Assembly (NCBI GenBank): GCA_002286715.1
Contig: NSJX01000010.1
Span: forward strand, 725,892 to 789,891
Source of the DNA: Dentipellis sp. KUC8613
Lineage: Eukaryota; Basidiomycota; Agaricomycetes; Russulales; Hericiaceae
DNA: 64,000 bases
Direction: 5' to 3'
Part shown: piece by piece, positions 33,456-44,081 of the stretch
Position numbering within the stretch: position 1 is the stretch's first letter
How the letters are laid out: every line of letters starts with the position of its first letter
The notes under the pieces: generated by a model
Database searches by the model: none
What the model was told of the DNA's origin: nothing
What the model saw: the letters and a program-made list of their open reading frames with translations, nothing else
Program-made: the position numbers and the translations under genes

Positions 33456-34000
33456 TCGAAGGCGGGGTTCGTGCTGTCATGGGAGTGTGTGTGCGGGTCA
33501 AGTTTTCTTGGATATGCAGGGCGGAGATCTAGTGGATGGGGTCATCCGTAATGTCGGTGATTGAAGATGTAGAAGAAATAAACGGTGGCCTACCAACAAG
33601 TATGCGCTATACCGCCCACTCTCAGTCATTCATGGTATCCTTCGGTCTTGAAGATGACTATGAGACACAGTTATTTTCTTTGTGCTTGGCGAGTCCGTGC
33701 TGCTGCAGTCACATGGCCTACACCTTCAGGCAACATGAATACGACAAACCATGTGGGGGAACTTTGAGCATCCATGATCTTGAAGAAATAGTGCTCCCAC
33801 AAAAGTCATGAATGGGGGTAGTAGGTAGTCATTCATATAACGATCTCGAAAGTACGGTGAACACGCGGTCCGACAGCTGAGCTAATTACGTATAACCTGC
33901 AAAGATTGAGATTAGAATTCTAAAAAGATCCCATGAATCGAGAACTAACCTTTCCGTGAACCAATCCGAGAATGTATCAAGGCCTTCAATAATAGCATAT
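33456..34000. other. Region without recognised gene
   Basis: No recognisable coding or structured element was found. Confidence 0.35.
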
Positions 34001-34039
34001 CCAAAACCCTACGCTTGAATCGGGGAATCGGGGAGGCTG

Positions 34040-34500
34040 TGAAATGATGGAAGGATGTCATCGAATACCGGACTGTCAGCTTCAAGGATATGCTTTCATG
34101 AAACAGTATCATAGGTCTTTTGCATTCGGTGAGGGAAGTACGAGAGACGGGGCATAGTTGGAAAGCGGAGCATTCCGTCAACACGTCACCCTGACAGCTG
34201 CGTGAGTCGACGCAAGCCAACTGACCGAAGAATACATACAGTAGCTGGGTTATCAAGGTTGTGCATGCATGAATTGCAGAAATCTCGTCCACAATGTGGA
34301 CACATCCCTGATTCGGAAAACAGAGCTGTTGCACAGACGTCTATAACCGTGGGATAAACCGGCGACGTATCCACAGCGATGAATTGGACAAACCGCATGC
34401 ACTCCTATTTCCGAGATCCCATGTAGTTTTGTACAATCCCATTGCGAATGCAATGTCCACCTCGCGAAGCAGGATGGGTAACAATGATCGAGGACGATTA
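34040..34500 (-). pseudogene. Possible relic of a JmjC-type gene (zinc cluster)
   Basis: On the minus strand the piece MCPHCGRDFCNSCMHNLDNP is followed, after a putative intron, by GDVLTECSAFQLCPVSRTSL and TECKRPMILF. The CxxC...CxxC cluster followed by a 'PVSR..L' stretch recalls the zinc-binding segment that precedes the JmjC domain in some Agaricomycete proteins. The JmjC domain itself and an open upstream frame are not seen, so this is at most a fragment. The assignment rests on short similarity remembered from the family and is weak. Confidence 0.3.
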
Positions 34501-36050
34501 AAGACTTCCCGGGTGTGATAATCTGGAGTGTATCTTCTGTTGTTGTTGTTGTGCGGAGAGCCCTCTGTTACTTGCATGACCTGAGCGACTGAACGAAACT
34601 CTAAGATGAGGGCTGTCATGAGAGAAACTGAACATAAACACGAACATGAATACCTCTGAAGAGGCAGTCGCTTGATCTGCCAAGTTCACAAAGCCGACAA
34701 GGTTGAAGGAACGACGCATGCGGCAGGCATATCGTTGCACATTCGCTCTGGCTATCGATGATTCGCCTTCATCCATGAAGTACAGATGTGCGAGACTTGC
34801 AGAAAGAGGGGCTAAAAGTGCGGTACTACGTCGGACGAGCGTCGGGACTCCCTTCATGAGGGAATCCCCGGGTTCGGAGTCCCGTGTCACAGTCACGGAG
34901 GTGACATCTGATCGTTACAACGACGGAGCTTAACGGAGTACTACTCTTTGCACTCCCTCGAGAAGATTCTGACCGGGCTCAATATCCTGGAATGTGGAGA
35001 GGATAGGAATGCAGATACGCCTCATGGTGATCTCACTGAGGACCAGAGTGACGCGGGTGCCGACGATCTTGGTGTGTACACTGCTAGCGTCTCGTGATCT
35101 GCAACTCTGACTCGCATGTGAAGCTGCGCCCTCCAGCCCGACCAGGATGTGTGCGTTGCGTTGTGCTGGTTCGCGTCGTGTTTCGAGCTCCGGATCTCAC
35201 ATCGGGGTCGATGCTCATGCGGATAAAGTGTCGGTCAAATTGCTTTCGTTGTCGCAGGTGGGTCTCTACGCGGTCTTCGCCATGCTGCTCGTTGAGTCAT
35301 CCTGAATCAAAGCTGCGAGAATGAATCTTGGGATGCGTACAATGAGACCATGCCAGAGGCACTGGCGGGGTTAGACGAGGGGTTGGTCACATAATTTCGG
35401 TTATGATTGTTGGCATCTTGTTTTCCAGAAAAAATGGTCGAGAGCAGTGAGTGTCTTCGTAATGGTTTCAGGTGACCCGGCTCTACTTTCAGTGATCGAC
35501 ACTGACACTGAAGTACGTTCATCTGTCTCTCAGTTGTCAAGCTTCATATCCGCAAACTCGTGTAAGTCGTCCCAGACGACGTCTAAGACATCTCTGGGTT
35601 CCGAGTCTTTCGTATCATCCGCAGGAAAATCAGAGGCTAATGTTGGTGGCCTGTCAAGGTCCAAGCCTCAGTGCAGCATTCCAACACTAGGCCCATTTTC
35701 TGCCCCCCAAATCTTCCGGCCACCAGCAGACGAACAGAGTATTGTCCGCAATACCGAGTATTCTCCACGAAAGCGGGCAGCAGGATCACCATCAAGGGAC
35801 GCCCCAATGCTAGAATTTAGTTGACCTATGGCCACACGCAGGGCATCGCGTGGCCTATGCAGTACGAGCTCGCGCATGTCGCAGCATAAGCATGACCTGC
35901 TCAAGGGCCCTGCTGCAGTTGCCGCGCCGAAATTTCTGACCGGGCGCAGCGAGTACCCTGCGGAGGCTGCAGCTCACTTCAAGATGCCGACATCGAAGGA
36001 TCATAATATTTGCTATGTATAGCTGTGTGTTCACGAGATATCGGCGGTTG
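34501..36050. other. Region of fragmentary open frames
   Basis: A plus-strand Ser-rich stretch (35,450-35,824) and a minus-strand stretch (34,640-34,896) are open, but neither has a recognisable domain or clear splice partners. They may be upstream exons of decayed genes such as the RdRP relic that follows. Confidence 0.35.
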
Positions 36051-36068
36051 ATATGTGCATGCATGTAT

Positions 36069-36430
36069 GACAGGGAGCAGCAAGCAACCTTGCAGGGCCA
36101 AGTGCGCGGCCTCGGGCTCATGGGCGACTTCCAGAACTCGAAGAACTGGTCCGGCGGCCAGATCCAGCAAATTGTGCGGCTGCTCCCGGACGGCAGCGTG
36201 CGGTTGGTGCGGCCAGAAATGACCCGCGAGCCACTTTCCGCCGCCTTCCTCAGCTCCCCATACCAGAAATGAAGCTGCCCAAGATCGCGAACTTCGACGT
36301 CAGCAGCGTGCGCGCGGCGCTCGCGATGAAATTTCTGCTGTGCGGGCGTGTGTTTGTGCCGATTGACGTGAAGGACAGAAATGTGTATTTGATGGAGACG
36401 AACGTGGGCACGTGTATAATAAACTAGACC
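36069..36430 (+). pseudogene. RNA-dependent RNA polymerase (quelling type) relic
   Basis: The plus strand encodes VRGLGLMGDFQNSKNWSGGQ followed by IQQIVRLLPDGSVRLVRPEM. After a frame change near 36,270 it encodes KLPKIANFDVSSVRAALAMK and FLLCGRVFVPIDVKDRNVYL. These match consecutive segments of fungal cellular RdRPs (QDE-1/Rdp1-like), N-terminal to the catalytic double-psi barrel. The frame break, the stop soon after METNVG and the absence of the catalytic DxDGD part show a fragment only. An intact RdRP is expected elsewhere. Confidence 0.65.
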
Positions 36431-37012
36431 GTTGAGTTAAATAATTGCGTCTCCAGTAAGTATCTGAACGGGAGCCCAATCCCATCATGGGTCTGTCTAG
36501 AATACATCACACGGTTTTACGTGCTGAGGGTCGACACAACCCGTTGTAAGAGAATTTTATGGATTCACCGACTCATACAGCACTCCGGACAGCACTTGAT
36601 CGCGTCGTGGACGCATGAACTCTGACGATGTCTTTCAGGTATGGTGCATGAAAGTATAGGCTGTCCCTCCTGTCAGAAGGGGGGGCCAGTGCCAAAGAGC
36701 TATAGCGGCACTGACTGAAGCACGCGCGAGAAATGGAATGTCAGAAGGCGATATATTCAACGTGATACAGAAACTGATACCAGGCCCTACAGCGAACATG
36801 TCCTACTTCCACTTACGAAACCCTACGAGAATCCTACAAGTGGCAGCTCTTGCGCAGGGACTCGACAATCCCCGCTCCCCTGCCATAAATATGTGCGGCA
36901 ATAACGGCTGCGTGCGAGTGGTCAGCCCCCCGCTTTGCCACGAAAGCGCATTCACGATGACGTCTCGCTGTATACACTCGTCAGAAGTGAAAATGGCGCC
37001 AATAATAGAAGC
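36431..37012. other. Region without recognised gene
   Basis: One plus-strand open frame of about 147 codons starting at 36738 runs antisense to the last exon of the gene at 37013. I give it less weight than the spliced minus-strand model. Confidence 0.35.
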
Positions 37013-37598
37013 TTACGATTCTTCACAGCGTACGGCCGCTGCTTCACCATCAGCCTCTCCCGTCGACCCATCGGGTCCATCGATTGTGCTGCCGACGGTG
37101 CTTTGGTTCTGTTTCAAGAGCTGGATCGCCGCCTCGAGCTGCACAGTTTACATGAGGAATGATGATGGAAAGAAACTGTAGGAATTGCAGACATACTGCC
37201 ACTGATGCCAGTAAATAAACGTGAACGGGGATGCCGGGAAGGGACGATCGCAGCCGCTTTATCTGGGGCTGTTTTCGACTGTACACGTCGCGGCAGACAC
37301 AATCTCCGAAGTAGAAATGGCGTGCCAGTTGCAAAGACCGACGGAGACTAATATTTCTGGACGCTAGCACAACGAGGTGTCAGTGAAAGGAAAAAGGAGA
37401 AAAAAAGTATGAAAAAGGCAAAGCTAGAAACTTACAGACCGGCTCTTCAGATCCCGGCATTAAGCCTCCGGAGTTAGAATACGCCATGGGATACATCTCG
37501 TATCGGGAACGGCGGCGAAGAACAGGAGGAGGGCCAGGACGATTCGCCTCAGAAAGGTCGCTATCTTCAATCTGCCAGTGGAAACGTATACCAGACAT
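37013..37598 (-). CDS. Small basic protein of unknown family
   Basis: Minus-strand exons 37436..37598, 37197..37363 and 37013..37138 keep phase and give 151 residues. Donors are GTAAGT and GTATGT; acceptors are CTAG and GCAG. The protein starts MSGIRFHWQIEDSDLSEANR. It has a basic middle part (RRSLQLARHFYFGDCVCRDV, then YSRKQPQIKRLRSSLPG) and an acidic, Gly-rich end beginning LEAAIQLLKQNQSTVGS. No known domain was recognised. The phase consistency across two introns is the main support; expression data are lacking. Confidence 0.45.
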
Positions 37599-38154
37599 GG
37601 TGGGGAAAGGATGCGATGGGCCGCTGAATGGAATGGCCCGCTGCACAACATTTATATCTTTCCACACCCACGTGTTGATTGAATGAGGCACAATGGCACG
37701 GCGGATGATGACCATACCGATCGAATGGGACGCAATACCCAGGCTGCGTGTTGTCGATGGCTCCTCGAAGTTACGAACATGGTCGATGCAATTTGCGCAT
37801 GCCGGCAGTCACGATTAGAGGATAGCTACACCCCAGTCAGCAGGGGAGAGCATGAATGAGCTCACTCAGCTCAAAGTATCGAACCTCTGCCGTCACGAAA
37901 CCCGATGGGACAATTGCCGCTCATGTCACCGTCCTTGGTCTTCCAAAGACTCTGTCTTTCCTAGAACGGACTCCAGATTCTATTTCCCTGTTGCTGGGAT
38001 GCCGGGGCGCGCTGAACGAGGCAGACAAAGGCCATGCGCAGAGAATCGGCGGCGGCGGCGACGTGAGGCTAGAGAATTCCATCCTATTGCTATGAGACGG
38101 GCACAAGCGAGGCATGGTCAGGGGTGACCCATACTCCCTTCCCACTGACATGAT
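37599..38154. other. Region without recognised gene; scattered short repeats
   Basis: Short segments such as ATCGAACCTCTGCCGTCA (37,880) recur inside the left inverted-repeat arm (38,890). The sequence outside the arm is therefore partly related to the arm itself. Confidence 0.4.
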
Positions 38155-38318
38155 TCGGTACCGAAAGTGTGGGGGCACGGAACCCTGCATTTCGGAATCC
38201 TGAAGAGTGTGTAAGTGAGGCCCGACAAACAGTCCTACTACTAATAGAGATTCTAGAAAACGGAGGGCCCACTTGGAAATACACGTACGAACGGCGCCGT
38301 GCGTACTTCTGACAGATA
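38155..38318. repeat. 164-bp direct repeat, copy outside the inverted repeat
   Basis: Nearly identical to 38493-38656 inside the left arm (only about one difference noticed). It starts with TCGGTACCGAAAGTGTGGG and ends with GTGCGTACTTCTGACAGAT, three bases before the outer border of the arm. No such extra copy lies beyond the right arm. Confidence 0.9.
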
Positions 38319-38492
38319 ATGCTCAGACAGTACCACGGTGGACGTACCACGGCAATGTCGCGATCGAACAGGCACGAGTCCCGTGTCGTCCAAACTCTTC
38401 CAAAGAACAAAGACTGTCCGCTCGTTTGAGCGCAGACCATGTTCTGAGTACGCCGACTTCTGTGATGGCGTTCGCGATTGGAGGGTAGCTAT

Positions 38493-38656
38493 GTTCGGTA
38501 CCGAAAGTGTGGGGGCACGGAACCCTGCATTTCGGAATCCTGAAGAGTGTGTAAGTGAGGCCCGACAAACAGTCCTACTACTAGTAGAGATTCTAGAAAA
38601 CGGAGGGCCCACTTGGAAATACACGTACGAACGGCGCCGTGCGTACTTCTGACAGA
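38493..38656. repeat. 164-bp direct repeat, copy inside the left arm
   Basis: Copy of 38155-38318; because it lies inside the arm it is also present inverted at 61009-61172. Confidence 0.9.
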
Positions 38657-40624
38657 TTTGATCACGATTCTCTCGGCATTCTCGTGCAATAGCTGCTGCA
38701 CATATGGCTATCAGCACTTGATATAATCCCTCAAGACGATTCTATCTTACAGGGGGATAAGATGAGCTCCTGGACCTGCGCGTGGCATGAGCACCACGTT
38801 TGGAGCCCGCCGACTTCTGGGATTGGAAGATAGCTACGACGTTCCAGTCAGCGGATGGTTGGAAATGTGGCAAGCCTACTTAGGTCTGGATATCGAACCT
38901 CTGCCGTCATGAACCCCTAAGGCCACCTGCCTTTGTTTGCGGCGATCACGGTTATGTTATTGCTGCCTGTCTCACGGCGAAGGTTGACTCGGCCAAAGTT
39001 CAGGCTTGTTCTTCGACTGCTGGAAACGCCGTCTCTTGTCAGAGAGAAAATGGCAGCTGACTAGATTGGCGGCGGTGCCAGATCAGCATAGGCTTCTTTC
39101 CCGAATGAGCTTGACCTTCCAGTGATTTCTTCTATGAATCAGAGTCAAGCGTTGCACAATGAGTGCCGGGCGTTTTTCTCATCAGCGACGAATAGTATTG
39201 AACGCCCGTACCGAAGACATAGACTCCTGCACGTCTTAGAAGCCTTGCGTACAGACTGTGTGAATACGAGGCGGCACGAAGGATCGTCTCAAGGCCACGC
39301 ACCCTAGTCAATATTCTGGAAGACAGTGAACTCACTTCGAGGTTTCAATATCCCCGTACCAACGGTACTATCCACGAGATAGCTTTTCGCGGTGTGTTCA
39401 TGCAATTGATACTGTCAAGATGCGGCTGTCAGAGTTCTACAGCTGTTTCGAGAACGATAGACTTCCCGAAATTTCTTTTGCACAGTCGCGTATCAGCAAT
39501 ACTCGGGGAGTTCCGTGCTCCGCTTAGGAGAGACAAAGGAGAAAGCTCGTCTGTGCGGCCTGCACGTATGGCGGTAAACGAACCTGTGATACGCGACTAT
39601 CTGCGAAGAAATGCAGACGCGGTCTATCGATCTCAAAACAGCTGTAATCCTTAGACACAACTCTGCCCTACAGAAAAGAGAAGCTCACAGTGAGACGAAA
39701 CGGGCCCCGCTGCACCAGCACCAGCAGCATCACAGCTCGGCAGACCGCGAGCTCCCCACTATTTCCGCGAACCTTCGTTCCCATGTGTAACTTCCGACTT
39801 CCATTCGTTTCCCAGATTGGCGTCATCGATGCCTTTCACCATCCCGAAACGGGTGAGGCGCCATTTCGAACTCCTCTTCTTGCATCGATGTAGGTGACAG
39901 GTAGGCACCCGCGCTTCACGTCACGGCATCTTGCTTTCGTCAGACCTCGCTGTGTGTCGTGCATCAGGATACAGTTGTACAAGGCATTGCACCGCCTGCC
40001 AAAAGGAGGCAGCTGTGTGATAGAACGATACGGACTGCGAATACATGGGGCTACATCCGTTGACTTGACATTCCATTCATGACACAAGATCGAATTAGTA
40101 TCTCATCTCTCTCCGAGTCAAGCGTACCGCCCACCCGTATTCCGTCTAGGACAGCCTCATTGGAGTTCCGTGGCTGCATCGAGCACCTCACCTTCTCCGG
40201 CCAGCGGCACCGCCCGTGGATACTTGAGCGCTTATTATTCCTTCACGTCCTGCATCAATGTAGCGTCAGGTACTTATGGCCGAATCTAGCCTTGGTTTCG
40301 CACCGTATGTGCAACGGCGTGCAGTCAGACGTAGCGGTTCTTACGAGTAAAAAGTTTTGAGCTCCTGCTGCTGCCATGAGATATCCAGTGGCGAGAGGAC
40401 GCGCACCAAAAATTCAGAGCACGATATGATATGTAAGAGACTCGTCGCTCACCTCTCTAGTTTTGAGCCTGCATGTTTGGCCTTCGATTCGAGGTCGCTG
40501 ATCCCAATCCCAGTCCTCGCCAACAGAGTCAGGTGAATTCGCACGCGCTGTATTAAGTAATCCATTTATCGGCTATGTAGTAAGTAACTGGTTGTCTCCG
40601 TCTGTCGTCTCGACTTACCGCTGC

Positions 40625-41359
40625 ATGTCCAGCATAGACCAAACTACCTCGCCCCGTGCCTATCGGCAGGTCATTCTTCACTCACTCGGACGAGCTCTAC
40701 CTTTTCGCAAGAGAGCATCTTCCCCAGAGCCTCGCGACTCGTCGATGACGAGCAGCAATCGCCTTCCTACCCCCACGCCTTTCGCTCAGCCCGTCGAGGG
40801 CCATATCTTCTCCTCGCCCCCAGCGGCCCCATTCGTACCTCTAGAAACCGCCCCGGCCATCATCCATACCATTACTGGAATCAGTATACGTTCATCGTCA
40901 CCTGGAGCTTCGAGCTCTTTCAGTGATGATTCGAGCGACTCAGTCCACGGGGCCGACGTGGCCGACGTGGGGCCAACGGGCGTAAGCCGATATCGCTGTT
41001 AGATTACACCTGTATTCAGACAGCTCCTACAGATGCATGATATAGACGAGCTGCTCAAGATCCCGCAGTTCCCCCGCTCCCTGGAGGACGTCACCGACGT
41101 CATGAAGCTTGCTATGTCCATCCGTAGACAACGGGCTCACCGCCGGAAGATCGCCGAGTTTGGCGTCCAGCACAGCGGGCTCCTCTCCGACCTCTGGAAA
41201 CGCGAGTTATCGAATGCCTCATCCGATGTGCAACAGTCCCAGGATGGGATCATCGCTCTCCGCTCGCTCGTGCAGCGCACGGGACTGGTCATTAAGTGGG
41301 ACGTTCTGGACGCAGATGTCGAGGACTGGATGATGGAGGAAGGCAGTGAGCGCGGGTGA
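40625..41359 (+). CDS. Protein of unknown family, left-arm copy
   Basis: Exons 40625..40981 and 41033..41359 keep phase (donor GTAAGC, acceptor CTACAG) and give 227 residues. The N-terminal half is Ser/Pro-rich with an Asp/Ser run. The second half is helical: MHDIDELLKIPQFPRSLEDV, KLAMSIRRQRAHRRKIAEFG, HSGLLSDLWKRELSNASSDV and GLVIKWDVLDADVEDWMMEE. It has no membrane segment or known catalytic motif. The same gene is present inverted in the right arm. Its function is unknown; its place near the inner end of both arms suggests it belongs to the repeated element. Confidence 0.62.
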
Positions 41360-41390
41360 GAGGAAGCCGGCCTTTTTTTACGGTCGTTGT

Positions 41391-41762
41391 GTATTTACTG
41401 TGCCGCTGCTTGGAATCCACGCTCGTAGTCGCATATGTCGAGGACGTACGCCTTGAAAGGTCTCCTACATGTGATGCATGGCAGAGTCGATGTCATATGC
41501 ATAGGGTTGTATTGAATAAATATGTTAAACTCGACGCAATGATTCTTTTTTTAGTCAATGAATTTATAATGCTCCCGTGAAGTCAGTGGCAACTACAGCA
41601 CATGCAAGAAACGGGGCCTCGCACTCGCCCTAGTGAACCGACCGTCTAAGAACCACGAGAAGGGAGGTTCTGCACCTCGTGCGGATGGCAGCATACGTAT
41701 ACTACGATAGCAACGGAATTTAAAAAGTTAATCGGGACGGCTTTGCTTCGAGAACGACGCAA
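41391..41762. other. Loop sequence just inside the left arm
   Basis: About 370 bp of AT-richer DNA with no gene recognised. Confidence 0.45.
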
Positions 41763-42868
41763 TCAATCAAGATTAGTAAACTCGATACTATCACTGTCAA
41801 TCTCCGTATCTCCCGTGGTACAAGTGTCTTCCATGACGCAAGTCTCATGGTGATCTTCGAAAGCCCTCCTGGTCATCCTAAGCCCACATTCACATTTGGC
41901 GAAGACCAATCGAAACTCGGCCTCGGTGATGCCAGGTTGGCAACTATCATCCAGTTTCGTCAATAGTTTGCAGGTGCTCGCTAAAATCCTCTCTCTAGCG
42001 GTCTTGGTATGCTTTTGCGACTGGTGTGCTAGGTGGGTGTAGTGGAATTGTCAAAGGATCGAGTAAATTTCACTGTACTCAAGAACGCACCTTCACGGCC
42101 TGCATGTAACAATTCTGTACTCGATCCGGCTGCTAACATAACAGGCATATCAGACAACCAAGAAATATATGCATGAATCAGAATGCAAGACACTGACCGC
42201 CGATATGTCCAAAACTGTTGTAGAGTATCAAAGGGCGAAGGCGACGTGTGTATCGAACTACAGGAAGATTGGGTTCCCTATAAGCTTGTCCGAGAGGTAC
42301 TTCGTCGAAAGCGATAGCCGGTCAGCGCACATAGCATTGAACAGCGAAGCCCCATGCACAAACGTACTTGCATAGGGACAAACTTGATTAGCACAGGAAG
42401 CCATCCACCCAGATGCAGACGTGCTGAATGATAGGGAACGGTTCCAGATCCGTGCTTCCGTGTGGGCGGTATTTGCCGCGCTCGAAGACGCACAAAGACA
42501 GCATGGACCTTTGAAATTGAAGGCAGATCTGTGGGCCAGCAAGTTCGAAGGGCTAACGCGTTCTCCTTGCTCATCGAGAGGCCTGCAGCGTACTGACGTC
42601 AAACAATGAATCAACAGAGAATTGCAGATACACGTTACCAATACCAGATGCGCAGGCGCCTATGGCCACGTTCGTACTCGAATATGATACCGTAGTCATT
42701 CAAGCCCTGAACAACAGCTTGCATCAGACGCGTATACGGCTGCGAGCCGTCAGACATCTGGATATGGTCTGGATAGGATGAGACAGTGATAAAGATAGAG
42801 TCGGTGGAGGGACGAGTTCTGAGTCGTATATCGCTCTCTGAGACCACTTTGAGTCCATTTAAATGCAT
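41763..42868 (-). CDS. Cys-rich protein of unknown family, copy A
   Basis: This is a multi-exon minus-strand gene; not all exon borders are resolved. The first exon starts MHLNGLKVVSESDIRLRTRP and ends LRRIWYW-like (RRLRIWYW). A second exon starting near 42,584 continues PLDEQGERVSPSNLLAH. The last exon contains PGITEAEFRLVFAKCECGLR, then MTRRAFEDHHETC, before a short acidic tail. The same order occurs in the plus-strand gene at 48420: an exon ending VWRW, then PLDADGGRILPANLA, and a last exon with PGLTQAQFHNLFCKCNRCGL and HRC. The C-x-C-G...H...C arrangement may bind zinc. I do not recognise the family. The opposite orientation of the two copies in the loop is notable. Confidence 0.5.
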
Positions 42869-44081
42869 TACTGACTAGTTGATACGCTGTCGTTCGACCG
42901 ACTATCCAGATCAGATCAGAGATGAGCTACCTTGATGGCTGATCTCACGATACTAGAAGGTACTTCCGGTCTGCGACAGTATCGTGTCCGAGAGTACAAA
43001 TCAGATCGAAAAGTTCGGCGAGTGAAACCGCGCTCAGATGTACGTACCGCGTACCGTGAGACTTTGATGAGATTCAACAGCTGCGTTCAGAGGCTGCGTT
43101 CATGTCTGGGTTTTGAGTGTCAATGCACTGTATTCCCGGATTTGCTGCAGCGACCGTAAGACTAGGACGTATATGTGATCCTACGGACTTTTCCGGCGGC
43201 CATAGTCGTACTGTACCAGAGTACTTGACTTGTCCGTCCCTGCATACTAGAGACTCGGTCACCAGTCTAGCCTACTGTACTGTCCGTGACGTTTTGCCTC
43301 TTATGACGCGGTCTGCTCACGAGCCTCTGTCGACAGAAATGGTGAGTACTACGGTCTCGTCTGTTGTCTTACCGCTACTGACGCGAACAGAGCAGCGGAC
43401 CCTCTAAGTAAGCTTGGAATCTCCAACACATGGTCTTATTTTCATGTCAGACAAAGCTCTATGAGATACACGTGCCCAGTGAAAATCCCGCCTGGCAGGA
43501 TCGGGTGAGAAATGGTCAGAACTGGTGCGTCGGGCGAGTTCTGTTTAGTTCTGCTTGGACTGGTGGCCGCCTCGCGAAATGTACTCCTTCCTTCCTAATT
43601 TGAATGTGTGTTATGCCGAGAGAAAGCAGGCATCGAAGCCCTGAGTATATCACAGCCCTACGGGCATTACCTGGTCTCGAGCGCGACGGCCGTTTCTAAG
43701 GCCGAGGGTTACCCGCTTGCAGATGGCAAAAACTCGCTCTTTTACCTAATATTGTTTCATCTATGCTCCCGCGTCGGGAGCCTTTCACTCCCGTTTGTAT
43801 TCTACGGAGGGCGCTCGGTGGACATCTGGTCACAACCCCTGCAGAGATCTCTTTCGGTCCACACACAATGGGTGTTACAATGGCAATCAACGCGCGTGGG
43901 CCGACACGAATCAATCACATCACGTGTTGATTTTACGTCCGCGATCACGTGCACGCGATTGCGTTCAACAAGACGCGTTGGTTTGTGTTTGGTCGTGTGC
44001 AATTGCGCACTCCACCACACCGCGCTTCTCGCTTTTCGACCTCGCATCTTCGTTCGTTTGTTTGTCTTCGGTGACTCCAAC
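42869..44081. other. Loop region without recognised gene
   Basis: Contains the 5' flank of the gene at 44082. An open frame upstream of that start codon lacks family support. A GC-rich part begins near 43,480. Confidence 0.4.

Larger units (their letters stand above)
38322..41390. repeat. Left arm of a 3,069-bp inverted repeat
   Basis: Every position x in 38322-41390 corresponds to 99665-x on the opposite strand (58275-61343). All long reading frames have identical translations in both arms, and every spot I compared by eye was identical. The outer border is CTCAGACAGTACC; the inner border lies after ACGGTCGTTGT, where the arms diverge sharply. No transposase signature was recognised inside the arm; it carries the gene at 40625. 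Confidence 0.95.

Noticed and set aside
36738..37181. Plus-strand 147-codon frame as a gene
   Set aside because: It lacks introns and family features and overlaps antisense to a phase-consistent three-exon minus-strand model.
38322..40600. Several open frames of 60-150 codons in the outer part of the inverted-repeat arms
   Set aside because: They are identical in both arms only because the DNA is; none has a recognisable domain or convincing splicing, so they are not called as genes.
43608..44081. Possible N-terminal extension of the oxygenase-like gene
   Set aside because: The upstream part is open by chance and not conserved in style; the basic start MPKVPRNKNARG directly before a good donor site is more plausible.
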